Of a DNA stretch of 64,000 nt, positions 11,180 through 23,624 are shown piece by piece. Each line of letters opens with the position of its first letter. Within the stretch, counting starts at the first letter, position 1. The notes under the pieces are model-generated. The model searched no databases. It worked only from the letters and a program-made list of their open reading frames with translations, and was not told the origin of the DNA. The position numbers were made by a program, and so were the translations under genes. The stretch covers positions 90,909,642 through 90,973,641 of the forward strand of contig CM049306.1 of the NCBI GenBank assembly GCA_026874595.1, written 5' to 3'. Source of the DNA: Sipunculus nudus. Lineage: Eukaryota; Annelida; Sipuncula; Golfingiida; Sipunculidae.

Positions 11180-12400
11180 TTTTAAATTTCATGGACAGGA
11201 TTTTTGTTTTAAGACAGAGTCTGTTCATTATATTTCACTATAGACACATCCCTCTATGGTCCGATACTCTTGCCATACGTTTATAATCTGGCTCATTAAA
11301 ACACGCATTGCAATTATAAAAGTTTCATAAAAGACATATTCAATGTAAATGAGACCTTAGTCAATACGATTACCTGATTATATTACTTTATGTTTCGCCA
11401 GCAATAGCAATATTCGCATGCCCGAACGCACAAATTAACAGGTAATTATAATGTAAACTTGGAAAACATATGAAATATGGATGCTACGTGATACATATAA
11501 GAATACGGTAAGACTAATGTTCTATACTGCTTGTTAAATATGACATATATCAAGATAAAATGCAATCTCTTTTAATTGGGAAACAATATAAATAACAAGT
11601 ATTGTTTAATAATTGTACAAGTATTATGCAAACCATCGCCTGTTACTTAAAAATCGCCAAAAATCATTAGAAATATATGATTTGATGAGGTTGAGGGAAA
11701 TAAAAAGCATTGAAAAAAATACTGAAATACCATATCAGGCAATCCAGTATATTTATTCTGAATATGATAAATGTCAATATAATAATGTCAAAATTCTACT
11801 CACTCAGCGCATAGTTATTATATTAAGAATAAATATTCTGGATTGCCTGTTACAGTATTTGAGTGGAATTTTGACATTATTATTTCATATTGTTACATTA
11901 TTCAATTATTATTTAGTGAAATGTTTTACCTATCTAACTTAGATATAAGGAACTGTCATATAAAGGTGTTGGAGTTAATGATCCATTTATAGTAATTTAA
12001 TCGTATTGATGTTTACCAAAATGCCTTACCCAACCGTGTGTTAATAATTGTATCAATATATTATATTTGTAATGAATGTATTTTATACAACTCTGATATC
12101 AACAACATATGACTTCGAAGCAATCCAGCCGAGAGTCTTACATCGCCATTGGACCTAGAACCTTATTAAACAAAGTGTGAAATTAATTAAATTGAAATCA
12201 TTACATTCTCTAGCTGCCCCACAAGGAAATTCAAATATGCACATATTATATAGATATCAAGATATATCAAGATAATCCCAATGACAAATATACATATGGG
12301 ACTTAACCAACATCTGTAAAGTGAAACTAAAGTGAATGTCATGGGATACGTATTTTGAGTTCACATATGATGTACGTTAAAGTATTTGTGTCAGCTGACC
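11180..12400 (+). repeat. Dispersed repeat R1, copy 2 (rearranged)
   Basis: 11215-11340 resembles 3890-4015. 11340-11600 matches the start of R1 (tagtcaatacgattacct, atttta..ttactttatg). 12190-12400 matches the end of R1 (tagctgcccca, gacaaatatacat, catgggata). The middle holds the overlapping inverted repeats listed next. Confidence 0.5.
11721..11880. repeat. Two interleaved inverted repeats (A B A' B')
   Basis: Arm A at 11736-11759 (caggcaatccagtatattta...) is repeated inverted at 11826-11849 with one mismatch, and weaker pairing extends outward to 11721 and 11864. Arm B at 11781-11805 (aataatgtcaaaattctact...) is repeated inverted at 11861-11880 apart from a short gap. The order A-B-A'-B' is interleaved, not nested, so the two stems cannot both form as simple hairpins. 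The region falls inside an open frame (11613-11942) that has no family resemblance and is probably fortuitous. Confidence 0.7.
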
Positions 12401-12419
12401 GTAAGTGAACCTGGATTCT

Positions 12420-13180
12420 TCTCATCTAATATCCAGGGAGGTCTATGAAAAATCTCCTTGGAAGCCTGAAATAAGGTCACTGCTTCCTATATCCTCCGAG
12501 CTACGGGGCTCGTTAATTCCCCCAGAATAATGAAAATTGATACAAAAGCTCCAATATCTGAATAACTAATGCATTGAGTGCCATGATTCTTTGCATACAT
12601 ATTAACCAAATAGTGTTTCATCATATCCAGAAGACTGGTGACGCCACCTGTATTCTTCTTAATTCTACGCATCTTATTCACTATTTTTCAGACCTTCAGA
12701 TGAAGTAGTCCATCCGTTAACAGTGCACAAATCGTGACCGTTAGACCTAGACAATTCTTACTGTACTTTCAGGGAGGTTCAAATGAAATCTCCATGGAAA
12801 CCTAAAAAGTAAGTCATGGTGACCTATAATTTACGAGCTACAGGTTTAAAACGTGATTTTGAGTACTCAGTCAGTCAGATGGAGCACAAATTGTAACTAC
12901 TAGCCCTGGAACCTTTCAACGTTACACCCTGATGTCCATAAAACATCTCCTTAGAAACTGGAAATTAAGTCACTGTGACCAATATTCTCCGAACTATGGG
13001 ACTCGAAGGTCACCCCCCCTTCTCGGAATAATTAAAAATTTGATACACAAGTTCCAATATCTGATTATCTAATAAACTGATTGCCATGATTCTTTGCATA
13101 CACATTAATCAAACCGTATTTCATTATTTTGTGAAGACTGATGACGCCATCTGTATTTTTCTTATGTGAATGCATTTTCT
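12420..13180 (-). repeat. Satellite-family relic, inverted to the 33-kb array
   Basis: Two to three degenerate units read on the minus strand match the array at 32795-34275: the tttccangganatttt / gagctcggag / aatcatggcaatca type blocks appear as reverse complements (for example ctccgagctacgggg, gccatgattctttgcatac). A further fragment is at 14160-14340. No coding function. Confidence 0.55.
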
Positions 13181-15015
13181 CAATTTTTTTACAAAATATA
13201 AAACACTATACGTGTATTTTTTTTATATATTTCTCATAATTAACTAGCCGTGACAACCCGACTCAGTAGTAATTATAATTGCCTTGGTAAGCTAGTGAGT
13301 CGAGATATAAGCATTACCGAGGAATGTGTCGTAGTGGTCTTTCAGCATGTTGCATTCATATTGTGGAAAACACCTGTAATCTTAACATTAGGCTATGAAT
13401 GATGAATGAACGCAAAAGAACACGTGAACTAACACCCCATACGGAAAACCCATCTCTATTGTAACGAATCTTTTCCTGTATCGCCTACAAGTAGGCTGCG
13501 TCCAGTAACCCATGCGAGCCATGTTTGTATTCATGCAGTCAGAAATTCAACAAAATTGCGGAGGAATTTACCGATATGCTGAGTAAAAACGGAACTTTTC
13601 TCGCTCATGATTGGTGTTTTTAGAAAGTATACTAAAATGCTAATTAAAAAGCAAGGTTTGAATATATGATAATATTCACTCTTGAAAAGGTAAAAAAAAC
13701 TTCACTATATTTTACTTCAGACATTACACTTCTGCCTATGTGCTACAAGCACTATCAGTCAAATAGCCAGGACTTCTTGTCGCGAGATTTCACTTGAATT
13801 TACTTTCACACATTTAAGCCTGTCTTTCCTTCAGAAGTGTTTAGTTCACATTGTATCGAATGGCTATTCCACATTAAATAGTGCCAGTTTTTCAACTTCA
13901 TAAAATTTATTTTATTTCACTAATTCTAAGAATTGGATTATCTCCACACGAATGTTTACATTTCCATGACCTCATTCACATAAACTATTTCCTCCTGAAA
14001 CCTGGTATGATTATTTATCATTACTAGTTTTATCAGTTCTAGAATACTGGTGGTGCACCTGAATTTTTGCTGTTACCCAACATTGTTTCTCTGTTTATTC
14101 CAGTTTCTCAGCTGTATTTCATGCATATGTAATGCCACAGGTTACCATTTATCATAATGCTTGGACCTAGAAACTTCTACCGAGACATCCAGAGACGTTC
14201 TGGAAAAATCTCATTTGAAACATTAAATAAAGACCCAGAGACTTATATTTTGCAAGCTATAGGCCAAAGCATAGTTTTCACTGTTTAAACCAGTATTAAT
14301 GTTCAGTCATGTGTCAATTTCATTGCTGTTGAACCTCACCAATTTGAATCTAGTGACCTCTACCTGTCTCTACATGGGTAATTAGGTAATCTTGACCTCG
14401 TTTGCATAAAATTACAGGCTTATGTACAGTGCGCTCAGGACAGGCAGTACTAAACATAAATGTTTCTATGATCATAGCCAATATCGACATGTCACCCCGC
14501 TGAGCGTCATAATCCATGGGTCCCTTGGTATTAAACAAAGAATTCCCCACGTTATTTTTATTGACCGATAACCAAAATTTTAAGCCAATGATATCATTTA
14601 AATCTACAGCTTATACTTGCATATTTTTGTCAATATTAACTTAATATATAACAGGAACTACAGGAAGATACCAAAACTTCTACAATCATTTACTTATATT
14701 CATGATTTGAAAGTATCGTCTTACGTAATTAAGATAAAATACCATATATTCCCGTTGGATTTAATAAACATTAATTGCAGGGCTTTCTCTCCAAAATATG
14801 ATGGTATCTCCAATTTTTGGCACTGAAACCGTTTGCTTACTCCTGGAAAAATAAACATAGACATGGCGCGAAAACTGATGCTCGTACCGTAAAACTTAAC
14901 AAATTAACTTTTGAAGCTCACATCCGGTGTATATCTCGTGTTCCTTATTTAATATTTCTTCTCCTTGATGAGCAAGACCGGATCTCTGGTCATACGGCTT
15001 TGTTATGGTAAACAT
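13181..15015. other. Mostly unassigned non-genic DNA
   Basis: Apart from the satellite fragment at 14160-14340 I recognise no gene or repeat. The open frames at 14350-14550, 14617-14826 and 14817-15011 show no domain-like features. Confidence 0.4.
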
Positions 15016-16568
15016 CAGAGTTGGGTCAAAATAACTTAATGGTAATTGATTACAATTACAAATACTTCTTAAAGTAATCGTAATAACTTTGGAAATACGT
15101 TTGTACTTTTAAGGGGCTTAATGACATATCTGACCTTTATAGACTAAAGATAATCTATTAAAGCTTTTATAAAAATAGGCCAGAAAAATGGATATCACTG
15201 CTTGTTTTATTTTTATAAACGTGTTTATGTGGGGCCTGCCAAAATAATCAAACACATTCAACAAGGGCATCTGGCTGCAAGTAAGATAAACCAGAGTTTG
15301 GAAATGGCGTTTTGCAACACGTGACCTTTCTACCTCCGCTTATATGCAATGTTTCACCTTAGGTAACCGTTTATCCCTGTTTATCAACATTGCTGTGATT
15401 ACAAACATGTTGTTCATACACTTAACTGGACAACCCTCGGATGCTTCCGTCAACATTTTCTATCATCAGATCCGGAATATTACCAATAACGTGATCAAAA
15501 TTTGAATTGTGGTTTGTAACCACTGGAAATATATCAGTGAAATCAGTGAGAAATTTAAGGGACAGTTCAAACTCGATGGCTGCATCACAGGTCACTCTGC
15601 CCACCAGAACAAAGGCGGCTCTAGTAAGGCGACACCTGCGCTTAATCAAGGCAGTGTCAAATAACCACTCATCTGGAATATGAAAATCTTATATACTCAT
15701 AATTATAAATGTCTTAACTGCTCTATCACCAAAATTTTTTAGGTATTTTCAAAAATAAACATTATGGTGATCCATATTACCTTCAGACTGTTGTGTCTCT
15801 GAGGTGTTACCATAAACCCCCCCCCCCCTTCCAAAAAAAAATCACCAAAACCTTTCGGCGACAAAAAAGTGTATCTCCGGCGATGTGTGGCGTAATAATT
15901 AAATGGACTATATCTTATACCAGGCATGATAAAAATACATGACTTTCAGTGTTTTATCCTAAAAATATAATAGTTTCTGTCAAAATTGCCTTCTGAAAAA
16001 CTGGTTGCCCCCATCCTCTGCATGAATAAAAAAAACCTTTAACTTGTCGCATTTAGTGGTACAGAACACCACCTGGTGGCCGTACCGCGCAACTTTTCAA
16101 ATCAAGCAATTTCAATTTACAAACCAGTGTTTCTTATGCATTTTATTCTTTCATTTTTCTTCTCTTTGTTTTCGAGGCGTCGCGCATTCGCAAAATGACA
16201 CCTATGATTTATGATTAAGCTCACTTCAGTTGATAGGGGCAATCAGAAATCAATTTAAGTTTACGGGGGTGGTTACTAAATCGGGGGAGGGTAAGGAGTG
16301 GCGAAGGATGGTTAAGGGTCTTTACATCAGGATGGTATTGTCAGTAACAACCATGGGGAAATTGGTTGATAGAAAGGTATACTTCAATAAATTTGCAAAT
16401 TTGATTGGACTAATTATGAGACAAATATACCAAAAAGTAATTGGAAAGTAATTGTAGTTACTTTAAAAAATCGATCAATTTCAATTACAAGTATTTTCCA
16501 GGATTATAAAATGTAATTGAATACAATTACAATAACATCAAATACAATTACTTTTTGAACCAATTCTG
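15016..16568. mobile_element. Candidate non-autonomous hAT-like element
   Basis: The left end CAGAGTTGGGTCAAAA matches the reverse complement of the right end (CAGAATTGGTTCAAAA) at 14 of 16 positions. Both ends are followed by subterminal runs built from taattgtaattac. The CAGNNNTGG start is typical of hAT terminal repeats. Eight-base flanks are gtaaacat (left) and gcaaattt (right), a poor 5 of 8 match, so the target duplication is not convincing. No transposase is visible. The right end is also present in the paralogous segment near 44640, so it predates that duplication. Confidence 0.45.
15817..15840. repeat. Poly-C/poly-A tract
   Basis: A run of about 13 C followed by an A run; the same composite is at the paralogous position near 43775. 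Confidence 0.6.
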
Positions 16569-17838
16569 GCAAATTTACGTGGACTCTTTATAAACACATA
16601 CATAACTATAACAATTTATACATCCTGCCAAAATGAACTAAGAGCATGAGTTAATATGGACATCATTGCAAATGTTTTTGTATCTTTAATATTTGCAAGA
16701 AATATAAGTTGAAACCATTAAACAACTGAATTGTAAACTCTGCATATTTTGGCCACTTCATTAATGTTTAGTGTAGTTATAGAATATACAACAACCAACT
16801 GGATTGATGGAGAAAGCCTGATACGTGTTTGTGCGGAGGACATTCTGTGAAGAAATCATTTATTTTTATGTACTTAGGATGCATGCAATTAATCATTTAT
16901 TTTTATATATTTTATGTGTTGTCAAGGATCATTGCATCACTTTATTTGCCTAAGGTGTTATCAAGAATTCATTTATCTGGTATGTTAAAGATTGATTCGG
17001 TTTATTGTAAAAATGACCCTGGGGTAGGACCAGCATGCTGATATAATATACAGGCCTGTTAAATGCGACAAGTATGCTTCCCAGCCAGCAAGCTTTGTTT
17101 ACGAGCATAGCGGGGACACAGTGTCTAAAGGTAAACTGCGACAGGGGCAGTACTGTCTGTGCTGGTACAGATAATGGGTCAAATGTGTAACCTTGAAGTG
17201 ATCGGTACATCATGCATGTGCCAGTAAATTGGAGATTTAAACGAGGAAAGAAGGTACCAGTGCAGTTGAATATTATAAAGATGAAGAAGGACCAGTTATA
17301 GCAGGTTATACTTAGATATAAAAATGAAATACTTGACCTTACGCTAGCTGTAATACCTGGGAATGACAAGAAGCATTATTTATTGATGGAACGCCCAGGT
17401 CAGCCGACTGAACAAAACAGCTTAACATAAACTATGAGCGCTGCAGCTAGCCACAAAAAAATCAACACCATACTCAGATCGTACAAGAATAGAGATATGA
17501 GTGGACCACCAATTAATTGGAACCATTATATTATGAAAGTTGAAGGTGTGATATAACAGTGTAGTCAAACAGATAACTGTTTCGTGTGTATACATGGTGA
17601 CATGTAGTTAACATTGGAATGCAGTGCCAAGGAGAAGCATATGGTTAATCAAGGACCTTTTGTTTGAACGGACTTTATGGAACATGTAGTTGAACATTTG
17701 CAAGTCGTAAGTAGAAAGCTTATTGAACATTGTTTTATTCATGGTTCGTATAATAAGTTTGACTTCTGTGTCCCATATGAGATGAGCTCGCTTTGGCATC
17801 ATTGGGAAATGTATTTTTTTTCTATTTTGTTATATAAA
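16569..17838 (+). repeat. Duplicated segment, left part, with ORF relic
   Basis: Colinear with 44640-46070. On the plus strand 17285-17460 and its partner 45355-45560 both translate, in shifted frames, to a shared peptide-like stretch (DEEGPVI, ILDLTLA, AASHK). The minus-strand open frame 17369-16950 is shared only in part. A decayed coding sequence is possible but I recognise no family. Confidence 0.3.
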
Positions 17839-17840
17839 TA

Positions 17841-18744
17841 CAGTGAACTCTCGCATGACGACCACCCCGTTAACATGACCACTCCGCTAACACGACCACT
17901 TTTCTTGGTACCGGAATTGGCTAATATAAATTATTATATAAAAAACTTCGGTAACACGACCACCCCGCTATCATGACCAACAACTATCTTTTTTGGTCAT
18001 GACCTTCAGATGAGCCCCCGTATCACGACCACAGGCCTGCTCATCGCCCACCTTGGACTTAGATAATAGACCGTAATTGAAAAGCCGTATCAGGACCACT
18101 GGCCCGTGGCCCCCGCGGCCCGTTGAGCAGTGACACGCTCATCGCCCATCTTGGACTAAGAAAATAGCCCGTGATTAATTAGCCTGGCACCCGAGGAAAG
18201 CCGCTTTCATCTAGCCAGACATAGTTAGGCTGGATTACAATGACGCCCAACCTGTAAGCCAAACTATACACATCATGATTGTTTGACTCCAAGGTCCGTT
18301 ACATTGTTTGTTGAGTACTGCTGTTAGATTAGCATTTAGCATACTGATCAATAAGGAGTTTGACAAACATAACTGACACCACACGCATGACTTCAGGTGA
18401 GTAAATTAAAACTCTGACAAATCACATTTCAATGATCAAGCAGTGCCAATTTAAATTACAGTTGGAATGTGATGTGTTCATTCTGATCTCACTACTAGTT
18501 CTATATCAGACCATCAATGTGAACTAAACTTTTGAATCATATTCATGTTTGTTATTTATTTTTCTTTATATTTTAACTTTTATATTACACAGGGACAACA
18601 ACTTAACATTTACTTGAAATAACCATTTTATCGCCTGCGTTAATATTGGCAGACTTAGTACAAGTATCCCGCTAACACGACCACCTCGTTAACACGACAA
18701 CTTTGCCTGGTCCCGCAGGTGGTCGCGTTAGAGGGGTTTTACTG
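17841..18744. mobile_element. Non-autonomous pogo/Tigger-like DNA transposon
   Basis: The left end is CAGTGAACTCTCGCATGACG; the right end on the opposite strand is CAGTAAAACCCCTCTAACGCG, followed on both sides by gaccacc. These are pogo/Tigger-style inverted repeats (CAGTnnAACCTC type). The 904-bp element is flanked by TA on each side (17839-17840, 18745-18746). The inside holds degenerate repeats of cgntaacacgaccac, with no transposase. The homologous segment near 46080 reads straight through (ataaatagtac) with one TA, an empty site that fixes both boundaries. Confidence 0.8.
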
Positions 18745-18746
18745 TA

Positions 18747-20284
18747 GTTAAGTTTTGTACTTTGGCCTTGTTTGTTGTTTGTCATCCTTTGTACGGTTGC
18801 GGTTAAAATGGTGAAATGGGAAATAATTTAAAAATAAATATAAAAATCTATTGCATCTCTTATTAATTTTAGTTTACCATGATCTATGCCTATGTTTTTG
18901 TTTAATAATTGCAATAATATTGCCTTGTGTAACACCATACGTATTATTAAGAGCTTCTGATATGACATATGATGACAATGAATCACAGACAAGCCTCGAC
19001 AGAAAAATCTCATTCTTCAAAGTCAATGATATAGTTGTGTTGTCACGAATTCAATTAGAATTAATACAACCTTCTACGAAATAATGTTTAAGATGAAATA
19101 CAGACGTGTACAACATTATTCAATGTGTCCTAACAGTTCCACTCACTACTCGTGCCCCGTAAACGTTATGTGCACTGATGGTTATATCTCTCAAGAAAAC
19201 GGAAGCAATACTGTTGTTATTCTTTTAAAAAGCAAACAGTTATGAACAGCAAATATGTTAATACACGCTGCTGGGTATATTAACCCAATCATAATTATAT
19301 ATATATTTATCACGTATTTTCCAAATATATATGTTTATTAATGTCTTAATTTGGTGTTCCTTATGACAAAATTAAACTTCCCTCCACAGTGAATGACAAC
19401 AGTTCTATTTTTTTAATGATAATTTCCCATGTTATCGAGAATTGTCAATACGACAATAAGTATAATGGGCAAAAGTCTCATAAATTGCGAATTGTATCAC
19501 TCCCTGTGGCACCACGTGTCTGATTTACTTAACTGTAACTTCCTTGGCTTATTGCAAATAATAATCATGGAACAACACATATATTCGTTATCATGGGAAA
19601 TATACTTGTGCTTCACATAATATTCTGTTGAAGAGTGTAAACAACTAATTGGTTTCACGGATAACTTTATAAACATATGGTTACTGTAACTTTTGTTCAT
19701 ATCTTGCTTAAGAATATCTTCTGTCAAATGTTTGATTTACCTAATTTAGTTTCGATTTCATGAGACATGATCAAATATTGGAATTAAAATAGATAATAAT
19801 ATTTTATATCCAGAGGTTAATTTCGCAACGTTTACTTACTGGATGAAAGTGCCATAATAATTACATATGTAACGGAAAATTAGTGACATAAAGAACATAG
19901 ACAGACAAGGGAGTGGAGCTTGGTCATAATAACTACTCCATTACCTCGAAATATGACTTTGAAAATCAATGTCGTACATTTTTTGTATTAACTTTACAAA
20001 TCATGTTAATAATCCTTTATAAACATTTAATTTTCCCTGCCGATATAGGACACAAGCCGTTTTGTGAGAATACTATAAAAGACAGGGCTATGATGTGACT
20101 ACGATAAATATAATATTATTTACTCTTTGACTTTTCCCTAAATCCAAGCCGGGCCCCTTCAGACGGGTTTTACGTGCACTTATGCATTTACATTCCTGGG
20201 GGACATTCTGTATGAATATCTAAAATGATAAACTTAAGTCTTTGGGTTGAGATATCAGCTTTCATTTCATACAAAATACAATAT
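18747..20284. repeat. Duplicated segment, middle part
   Basis: Colinear with 46083-47835 by eye (shared blocks include gtacaacattattcaatgtg, gtggcaccacgtgtctgat, gacagacaagggagtgg and gacgggttttacgtgcac). No gene is established apart from the small frame at 19084-19245. Confidence 0.55.
19084..19245 (+). other. Small cysteine-containing ORF shared by both segments
   Basis: 53-codon frame with MCPNSSTHYSCPVNVMC and a following DGYIS..ENGSNTVV. The paralogous frame ending at 46661 keeps the same reading through this block with only a few substitutions. No signal peptide or domain is recognised. Surrounding DNA is similarly conserved, so protein-level selection is not shown. Confidence 0.2.
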
Positions 20285-21631
20285 TTATTCCATACCAATA
20301 AAGCAATTTGTTTTGCTGGTGGTATTATATAAAGGACAAAGTGCTGAATGCAAACAAAGACAGAAAATCAAAACAAAAACAAATATAGTAGTAAGAATGA
20401 AAAAAAATCTATGTGTCAAGAAACAACAGAACAAAAATATAATAAAAATCGTAGCTAGAGATGAACAAAGGGTTATCAGCAATATTAACTGTGTAGAAAT
20501 TGTATGGCTTTCTTTTGCACTATCATCCTTAGTATTGTTCCAATATATAAACTGTGAACTGGTTCCCATTGCATTGGTTACAAGGCGGATGAAGTTTCCA
20601 GCTTTGTTAAGCGTAATAGTTATGGTTTTTATAGCAGGTGAAGCGGTAAATATATCCGAGGATATCTCTCCGGCTGCACCATAAATCCGAATAATATTTA
20701 TCATGGGAACCCCATTAGCTGAACATTTCAGTTTCCCGTTCTCTTGTAAGAATAATACATTAGGTACTTGACAGCTCGGTAACTGATCATTTTCTTCCCA
20801 AAACCCTTCAGAAGGAGTACAGAAGTCACTTACATCGGACTTTTATAAAAAAAACAGTAATGATAAGAACAGTTTGCTGCAGTTCTTCCTTTCATCCTTG
20901 CTGACACGGATCTGCTGGACGATAATTCTATACCATTAGTGTTTCTATAAACCCTCAAAAAAGATTCTATTTCACAGTCACAAGATATACTATTACCCGC
21001 TAAAGACATCAATTCTATTTTATTGTAGCGAAGATCAAGCCACTGTAAACCGCCCGGGTAATTGTTCCACACTACCTTGCTGATAAGATTGTTCTTTAAA
21101 ACCAGAAACCTCAGCTGCCTCAGGCTGGAGAAACACTCCATTTTCAGCGATTTCTGTTTGTTATGTGCAAGATTTAATCCTGTAAGTTTATAAAATTTGT
21201 GAAAGACGCTTTTTGGACTTCGAATATTCTGTTATTTTCTAAAATTAGGTTTTCTAGGCAGTTCATATAAGGGAATGAATAATCTTTTATTTCTCCCAGT
21301 CCATTATGTGAGAGAAACAAAAACCTGAGTTTCTGGTGATGGATACTAGGAAAGTTGTTGATTTTATTGTTTAAAGGTCCATGGCTGAAAAATTTGGGAA
21401 GAAATGGAAAGCTGCATCCAAAGAACCTAACATGTTTTTCGTCGTGTTAATGTCTATCACCGAGTGTAAAGGTTTCGTCACAGGATACAGAGACAATCCT
21501 CGTTCGGCACAATCAATAAGAGTAGTGTTTAAACATATACAATTAGGAATAACACACCTGTTCACGAAATCATCTTCAAGACAAAAGACTAACCAGCATA
21601 AAAGAGTGCAATATCCAGAGAGAAAATTCAT
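20285..21631 (-). pseudogene. LRR-Ig receptor pseudogene (3'-deleted)
   Basis: Starts MNFLSGY with a signal peptide and LRR N-cap (CVIPNC, CLNTTLIDC), then LRRs, a C-cap (CDCEIESFLRVYRN), an Ig-like domain (YGAAGEIS, AGNFIRLVTNAMGTS) and a TM helix (20444-20520 region). It is broken by a frame change after MDL near 21371, by a one-base deletion near 21190-21200 shared with the 50-kb copy, and by a deletion in the C-cap region. The canonical second Ig cysteine reads FIRLV instead of FTCLV. After FLTHR the normal tail is replaced by unrelated hydrophobic sequence, because DNA equivalent to 47836-50275 of the paralogous segment is missing here. Confidence 0.85.
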
Positions 21632-23624
21632 GTTTGATCTGCACAACTCACGAATGTGTCTTGTAACCTTTTGAGTTTTGAATGTTTTCTGTCCAAAAAA
21701 AAGATGATATAACGCTATTTTGCTTCTTATATAATTATGAACATTTAAATTAATTGGATAAGCGTTTTGAGCACTATACATTTTATAACCCAATAAGGAT
21801 AAGTATCTAATATAAACCTAATGTGGCACATAAATATTAATCTTGTGCATAACATGCATCCTCGTAGTGAAATGTTAGTTAAACTTCCTTTTAGGTAAGG
21901 ACACGCTAGTCCTCTTAAATAACCATTTAAACTTGCTGTTCCACTTTCATTTTTTTGTTTTTAGAAAATAAGTCAAATTATATCAAGAAAAATATTGGGT
22001 CATATTGACACGTTTATTAACTTATTAACGCTTCTTACTAGAGATAAAAAAGACGTGTACAGCCTGAAAGACCCGACCGTCATTACCCATCTATGGTGGG
22101 TAACGAAAAAGGAACAATTTCATCAAGATGAAAACGGTTTTATACTTAAGAATCATTGTTGTGTGCGCCGAGTTTTCATCCAAACAATTATGTTTGATGA
22201 TAATGCTTAGTGTTCACCAGTGTTTCAATGGCCTCGCATCCATTGTCTTAGCCATTAGCAGTTTTAGTTTCCAATGTCTGTTGATTGTGGACAACAATTT
22301 CTTAGGGAATGTTTTAAAGGACACATCCATGGCCTCTGGTTGGTACTGTCTATTGAATGAGGACGAAGGTAGCCATACGATAAGAATGATATGTTATTAC
22401 TAAGCCATCTTGATTTCATGTTTTTTTATATGCGTGGTTTTAGGAATAATCCAGAGTTCATAACCTGCCGTTAAGTCATAAGAGTGAATCTCTGAGGTTC
22501 TATAACGAGACTTGGCCTTTATGCCATTGAGGCACCTTCAGCTCCTAAGTCCAACGCCTTAACTTAATAGGCCACGTCCTGTTATATGTCAACCCCCTTG
22601 GTCCAAGGGATCCTGTATTAGGAGTAACGTTATAATCGAGTTGTCATATCACCTGTGGTCAGGACTTGGATATATCGCTTAAGTAATTTAGTTATTCTGA
22701 CATAATGTCTTTCAAACAGTCATTCTTAATGTAATTCAATTTCTTTCGTGTAATGCGTTAATATTTCCTGTGGATAACATTATTTCTTATTTCCCTTCAT
22801 TCCCCTCCTCCCGATCATATAATCTAGAGGATTATGATATACAAATTTAATTAAAATTTGTCATAACACATTGCTGTCGTGGCTTTGTACAACAAGGAAA
22901 TTACAATTAGATTAGTAATGGTTATAGGTGTATTATGCCCATAATTCTAGAAGATCCATCCACTTTGTTATTTAATTCAAAATCACTTAAATCAAAATTT
23001 CTGTAATTTTGACGTTCTATATAATTTCAGGCGCAATGGAAACATACACAACAAACTGTTGAACTGTCACCATTGCTGTATCTCTCATGCAAGAAAACTT
23101 TAGACATTGAAGGTATATAACATGAGGATTTACTCATGACATATACACATGATGTATTTAAAGATGCGGGTTGTTAACAGAAGTAAATAAAAATGGAATC
23201 TCTTCATGGATGATGGCTGACTGACTGATGAAAGTTCAGAATATTTACTGGATCATCAAAACAAGTTGCAAGTTAATGAAGCACAGATTTAGAGACTTGT
23301 TCTATTATTCTAAACACCTTAACGAACAAATCTGATTTTTACATGAAGCAAACTTCATAATGATCAATTCACCAACACATTACTCGGACGTCGCCATTCC
23401 ATCAACCTCTGTATGTAACAGCATATTGTATTCTTATACAACTTACGCCATTAACCTCTTTATACATTTGTAAATATTCGTACAGTTTAAGTAACAAAAC
23501 ATCCTGTCGAAATTTGACTGACTAATCCTTGAGAAAAATAAGGACACAAGAGTCCATTTAATTTCAATTGAATTTTAATTAATTTTTCCAAACCATTTTA
23601 TTCTGCGGTTGTTTCAAATATGAA
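21632..23624. repeat. Duplicated segment between two pseudogenes
   Basis: Colinear with 51534-53560. It includes a tRNA-like or SINE-like stretch (next entry). 21640-21730 is the presumed promoter flank, with the minus-strand GTTATATCATC TATA-like sequence. No other gene recognised. Confidence 0.5.
22445..22580 (-). repeat. Possible tRNA-derived SINE fragment
   Basis: The minus strand reads GTGGCCTATTAAGTTAAGGC, then GTTGGACTTAGGAGCTGAAG, resembling the D-arm/A-box and anticodon-arm part of tRNA-headed SINEs. There is no clear B box or clover-leaf, so it is not a functional tRNA. The partner is at about 52395-52520. Confidence 0.35.

Noticed and set aside
15008-16576. Clear 8-bp target duplication for the hAT-like element
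   Set aside because: Flanks gtaaacat and gcaaattt agree at only five of eight positions; the element call rests on the terminal repeats alone.
22445-22580. Functional tRNA gene
   Set aside because: A-box-like and anticodon-arm-like sequence, but no matching acceptor stem, no proper B box, and anticodon-stem pairing fails.
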